From positions 1-38,046 of the forward strand of contig DAORPQ010000024.1 in assembly GCA_035442025.1 (NCBI GenBank): a stretch of DNA of 38,046 nucleotides, written 5' to 3'. Position 1 is the stretch's first letter; every line of letters starts with the position of its first letter. Positions 35,781-38,046 of this stretch are shown in pieces. A program made the translations under genes and the position numbers. The notes below the pieces were generated by a model, which was given only the letters and a program-made list of their open reading frames with translations, had not been told where the DNA came from and ran no database searches. This DNA comes from Competibacter_A sp003527885 (GTDB taxonomy: Bacteria; Pseudomonadota; Gammaproteobacteria; Competibacterales; Competibacteraceae).

Positions 35781-37621
35781 CGCACGATCTCGCCACGTTC
35801 TGAGGAATGGACCACCGTTTCGGTAAACGAATTGATGGAGGCGTATTTCGCGAAAAACTGCTCCAGCACCGCCCCCAACAGAAAAATGCCCGCGCCTTCG
35901 AAAGCGCCTTCATCCAGCGTGACGTTCACCTCCAGGCCCCGCGCGAAGGCGATAGGCCCCGCAACGGGCGCACGGCGGGTGATGGGGGCCGCCCGCACCG
36001 AACGGATCCCGTCGATCTGTTTGCGGGTGGCGGCCTCGGCCAGATCGCCGTACAAGGCCAGCAATTCCCGCAACGCCACCGCGCCCTGGCGGCTGTCGGT
36101 GTCGGCCAGCGACAGATAGTTCAGCGACAAATGGCTGATCAACCGCCAGGCGGTATCGCCGTGGGCGTGGGAAGGGCGCGGCTTGGTTGGCCCGGCCAGA
36201 CAGCGCACCGAGCCGACCGGCGCGCCGGAGGTCATGCTAAAGTCGGTCTCGCCCAGCCCGATCGGCATGTGCAGCGGCAGATCGCGGTTGGTGCACAGCA
36301 CGGTCACGGCCAACTGTTTCAGATTGGACCGGTAGGGCGCTTCCCCGGCATCCACCAAGGATAGAAAAACCTCGCTGCCGATATAGCTGGACCGGGGCCC
36401 GCTGCGCCGCTGCTGGCTGGATAACTGCCGGGGTAACCGACGCACCGTGTAAAACGCGCGCCGCTCGCGCTGGTCCAGCCGGTCGTAGGCGGCATAAAAC
36501 GGCAGGAACTCCTGTTCCTCGCCTTCCGCGCCGATGCCGGTCACCCCGTTGACCTGGTAGACCTCGAAATCCATCGGCCGGGTCCGGTCCGGTACCACGT
36601 GATGTTCGGCCACCTGCTCGCTCAGGTGGATGCGGTCGGCGCGCTTGGGAAACAGATTGGTGGCCGGCGCGCAAAACAGCGCGAAATGCTCGGCTTCCAA
36701 GCCGTTTTCCAGCGCCGCGTTGGCGCGGTTGAGCAGGATCAGGATTTCCAGCTCCGAATCCGCGCAACGGCGCACCGCCGCTCCCAAACCCGCCAGCTCC
36801 ACGAACAGGAAACGCTGCGGAAACGCGAAATATTCGTGCAGCAACCGGTAGCCTCGAAAGGAGGGCGGCGCATACGGCAACAGCGCCTGCTCGTCGGCGA
36901 AACCCAAGCGCCGGATGCACTCGCCGGGCACCACTTCGTGCCAGGGCGCCGGGCGCTGGCCCGGCCGGGCCACCACCATCACGGCATTGCCCAACAATTG
37001 TTCGTAGACCCGCATGGGCAGTTCGTCGCTGCCGTTCAGGAACAGGGTCAGCCGCTCCAGGGCCAACTTGTCGAAGCTCAGCCCCGGCAGGGTGGTCCGC
37101 AGCCGCAGCCGGATGCCCGCCCGCACCTTGTTCAGATCCGGCAGATCGAGCAGCGCCACCGGCTCCTTGCCGGCAAAATACTGGACCTCGGTCAATTCCA
37201 CCGGCCACAGCGTCACCTCGTGGGCGGTGCGGTACTCGCAGGGGGTCTGATCGCCCTTGCCCAACAGGCTGCGCAACTCGCTGCCGCGCGGGATGACGAA
37301 ACCCTGATCGAGCGCGCCCTCGGTGGGGTCGGGCTGAAATTGGGCGACCAGCATCGACGGGGTCGGCGCCAGGTAATGCGGGTAGATGATTTCCAGCAGA
37401 TGCTGGGTGAAGCGCGGGAACTCGGCGTCCAGCTTGAGCTGGACCCGCGCCGCCAGAAAACCGAAGCCTTCCAGCAGCCGTTCCACGTAGGGATCGGCGC
37501 ATTCGAAGCCTTCCAATCCCAGCCGCCCGGCGATCTTGGGAAATTCCTTGGCGAATTCGCCGCCCACTTCGCGCAGATGTTGCAGTTCCCGGTTGTAATA
37601 CTCCAGCAGGCGGGGATCCAT
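35744..37621 (-). CDS. tssF: Type VI secretion baseplate protein TssF
   Basis: Largest wedge subunit of the T6SS baseplate (VasA/ImpG family), 625 aa. The start at 37621 gives the highly typical MDPRLLEYYNRELQHLREVGGEFAKEFPKIAGRLGLEG, followed by DPYVERLLEGFGFLAARVQLKLDAEFPRFTQHLLEIIYPHYLAPTPSM. Later blocks are LFLNGSDELPMRVYEQLL, the ATNLFPKRADRIHL stretch and GSEVFLSLVDAGEAPYRSNLKQLAVTVLCTNRDLP. Its ATG overlaps the tssE stop by one base (TGATG), which settles the start; the open frame upstream is tssE in another frame. It overlaps tssG by 37 bases at the other end. Confidence 0.96.
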   Translation of the reverse strand: MDPRLLEYYNRELQHLREVGGEFAKEFPKIAGRLGLEGFECADPYVERLLEGFGFLAARVQLKLDAEFPRFTQHLLEIIYPHYLAPTPSMLVAQFQPDPTEGALDQGFVIPRGSELRSLLGKGDQTPCEYRTAHEVTLWPVELTEVQYFAGKEPVALLDLPDLNKVRAGIRLRLRTTLPGLSFDKLALERLTLFLNGSDELPMRVYEQLLGNAVMVVARPGQRPAPWHEVVPGECIRRLGFADEQALLPYAPPSFRGYRLLHEYFAFPQRFLFVELAGLGAAVRRCADSELEILILLNRANAALENGLEAEHFALFCAPATNLFPKRADRIHLSEQVAEHHVVPDRTRPMDFEVYQVNGVTGIGAEGEEQEFLPFYAAYDRLDQRERRAFYTVRRLPRQLSSQQRRSGPRSSYIGSEVFLSLVDAGEAPYRSNLKQLAVTVLCTNRDLPLHMPIGLGETDFSMTSGAPVGSVRCLAGPTKPRPSHAHGDTAWRLISHLSLNYLSLADTDSRQGAVALRELLALYGDLAEAATRKQIDGIRSVRAAPITRRAPVAGPIAFARGLEVNVTLDEGAFEGAGIFLLGAVLEQFFAKYASINSFTETVVHSSERGEIVRWPARIGKRRTF

Positions 37622-38046
37622 CAGCGCCCCCTCGGCCGGTTGGATTCCTCGACCTTGACCTGACCGCTTTCCAGATCGATTTCGGTCTTCAAATACAGTT
37701 GCAGCGGCAGCGGTTGCGCCCACAAATCGCCTTCGACCTCGAAGGTCAGGGCATTGTGGCTCATCCGTTCTTCGGTGAGTTCGGCATGAACCCGCAGCGT
37801 GTGACGCAGGATGCGCGGCTCGAAATCGAGGATGGCTTGGCGCAGGTTCTGCTCCAGATCGCCGATTTCCAAGCTGCGCGCGGTGCCGCCGGCCAGCGCC
37901 GGCAGGCCGTAATTGATAACGGATCGGGCCGCGAACGGATAGCGGGCGTCCAACTCCTCGTCGGTCATGCGGGTCGCGTTGAGCAGCCAGCCCAAATCCC
38001 GCAGCACGCACTCGCGCAAGCGGCCCATCGACAGCACCCGTTTGTC
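37621..38046 (-). CDS. tssE: Type VI secretion baseplate protein TssE (5' end outside window)
   Basis: gp25-like (PF04965) baseplate protein that helps start sheath assembly. Only the C-terminal 141 residues are visible; the frame stays open to the window edge (DKRVLSMGRLRECVLRDLGWLLN), and full-length proteins are about 150-180 aa. Diagnostic features are the RRLRECVLRDLAWLLN-like helix, YPFAARSVINYGLPALAG, the LEQNLRQAILDFEPRIL segment with the gp25 EPR motif, and LQLYLKTEIDLESGQV. It overlaps tssF by one base. The remaining T6SS core genes (tssA, tssB, tssC, hcp, tssJKLM) are expected beyond the right edge. Confidence 0.93.
   Translation of the reverse strand, partial: DKRVLSMGRLRECVLRDLGWLLNATRMTDEELDARYPFAARSVINYGLPALAGGTARSLEIGDLEQNLRQAILDFEPRILRHTLRVHAELTEERMSHNALTFEVEGDLWAQPLPLQLYLKTEIDLESGQVKVEESNRPRGR

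Overview
The window reads as a chromosomal segment of a GC-rich gammaproteobacterium. The mnmA-hflD pair, a monofunctional-type relA, rdgC, class A malate synthase and short bacterial isocitrate lyase all point there. A phasin, a glycogen branching enzyme, glucokinase and the glyoxylate shunt suggest a heterotroph that stores polyhydroxyalkanoate and glycogen, for example a Competibacter-like lineage. That genus-level idea is inference only; no rRNA or tRNA gene is visible.

Layout. Bases 45-5166 hold a C-terminally truncated LIV-type solute-binding protein, a 4-hydroxybutyryl-CoA dehydratase/HpaB-family enzyme, two small lipoproteins (one a chagasin-type protease inhibitor) and an MFS exporter. 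Bases 5282-9568 hold aceB and aceA, each with its own intrinsic terminator, and glucokinase. Bases 9592-12177 hold a pterin carbinolamine dehydratase, a DUF3365-type heme protein, a NudJ-like Nudix hydrolase and an AT-richer PstS-like binding protein. Bases 12331-17044 are a complete branched-chain amino acid (or related solute) ABC transporter, livK-livH-livM-livG-livF. Bases 17334-19885 hold a membrane-anchored coiled-coil protein of unknown function downstream of rdgC, then a divergent phasin gene. Bases 20098-24569 hold mnmA-hflD, convergent relA and a mono-heme lipoprotein. glgB (24923-27202) stands alone and converges on an operon of two tandem TPR-methyltransferases plus an acyl carrier protein (27331-30524).

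The right end (30679-38046) is part of a type VI secretion locus read on the minus strand: tssE (cut by the window edge), tssF, tssG and tssH/clpV. Behind it lies an AT-richer two-gene unit. The first encodes a small YkuD-like (L,D-transpeptidase-type) protein with an H84...S92-x-G94-C95 active-site pattern; the second encodes a Sec-exported partner. The arrangement fits a T6SS cell-wall effector followed by its periplasmic immunity protein, and it is the best candidate here for a poorly described system. Second is the ACP plus duplicated TPR-methyltransferase operon, and third is an AbfD-like enzyme that has lost two of the four iron-sulfur ligands.
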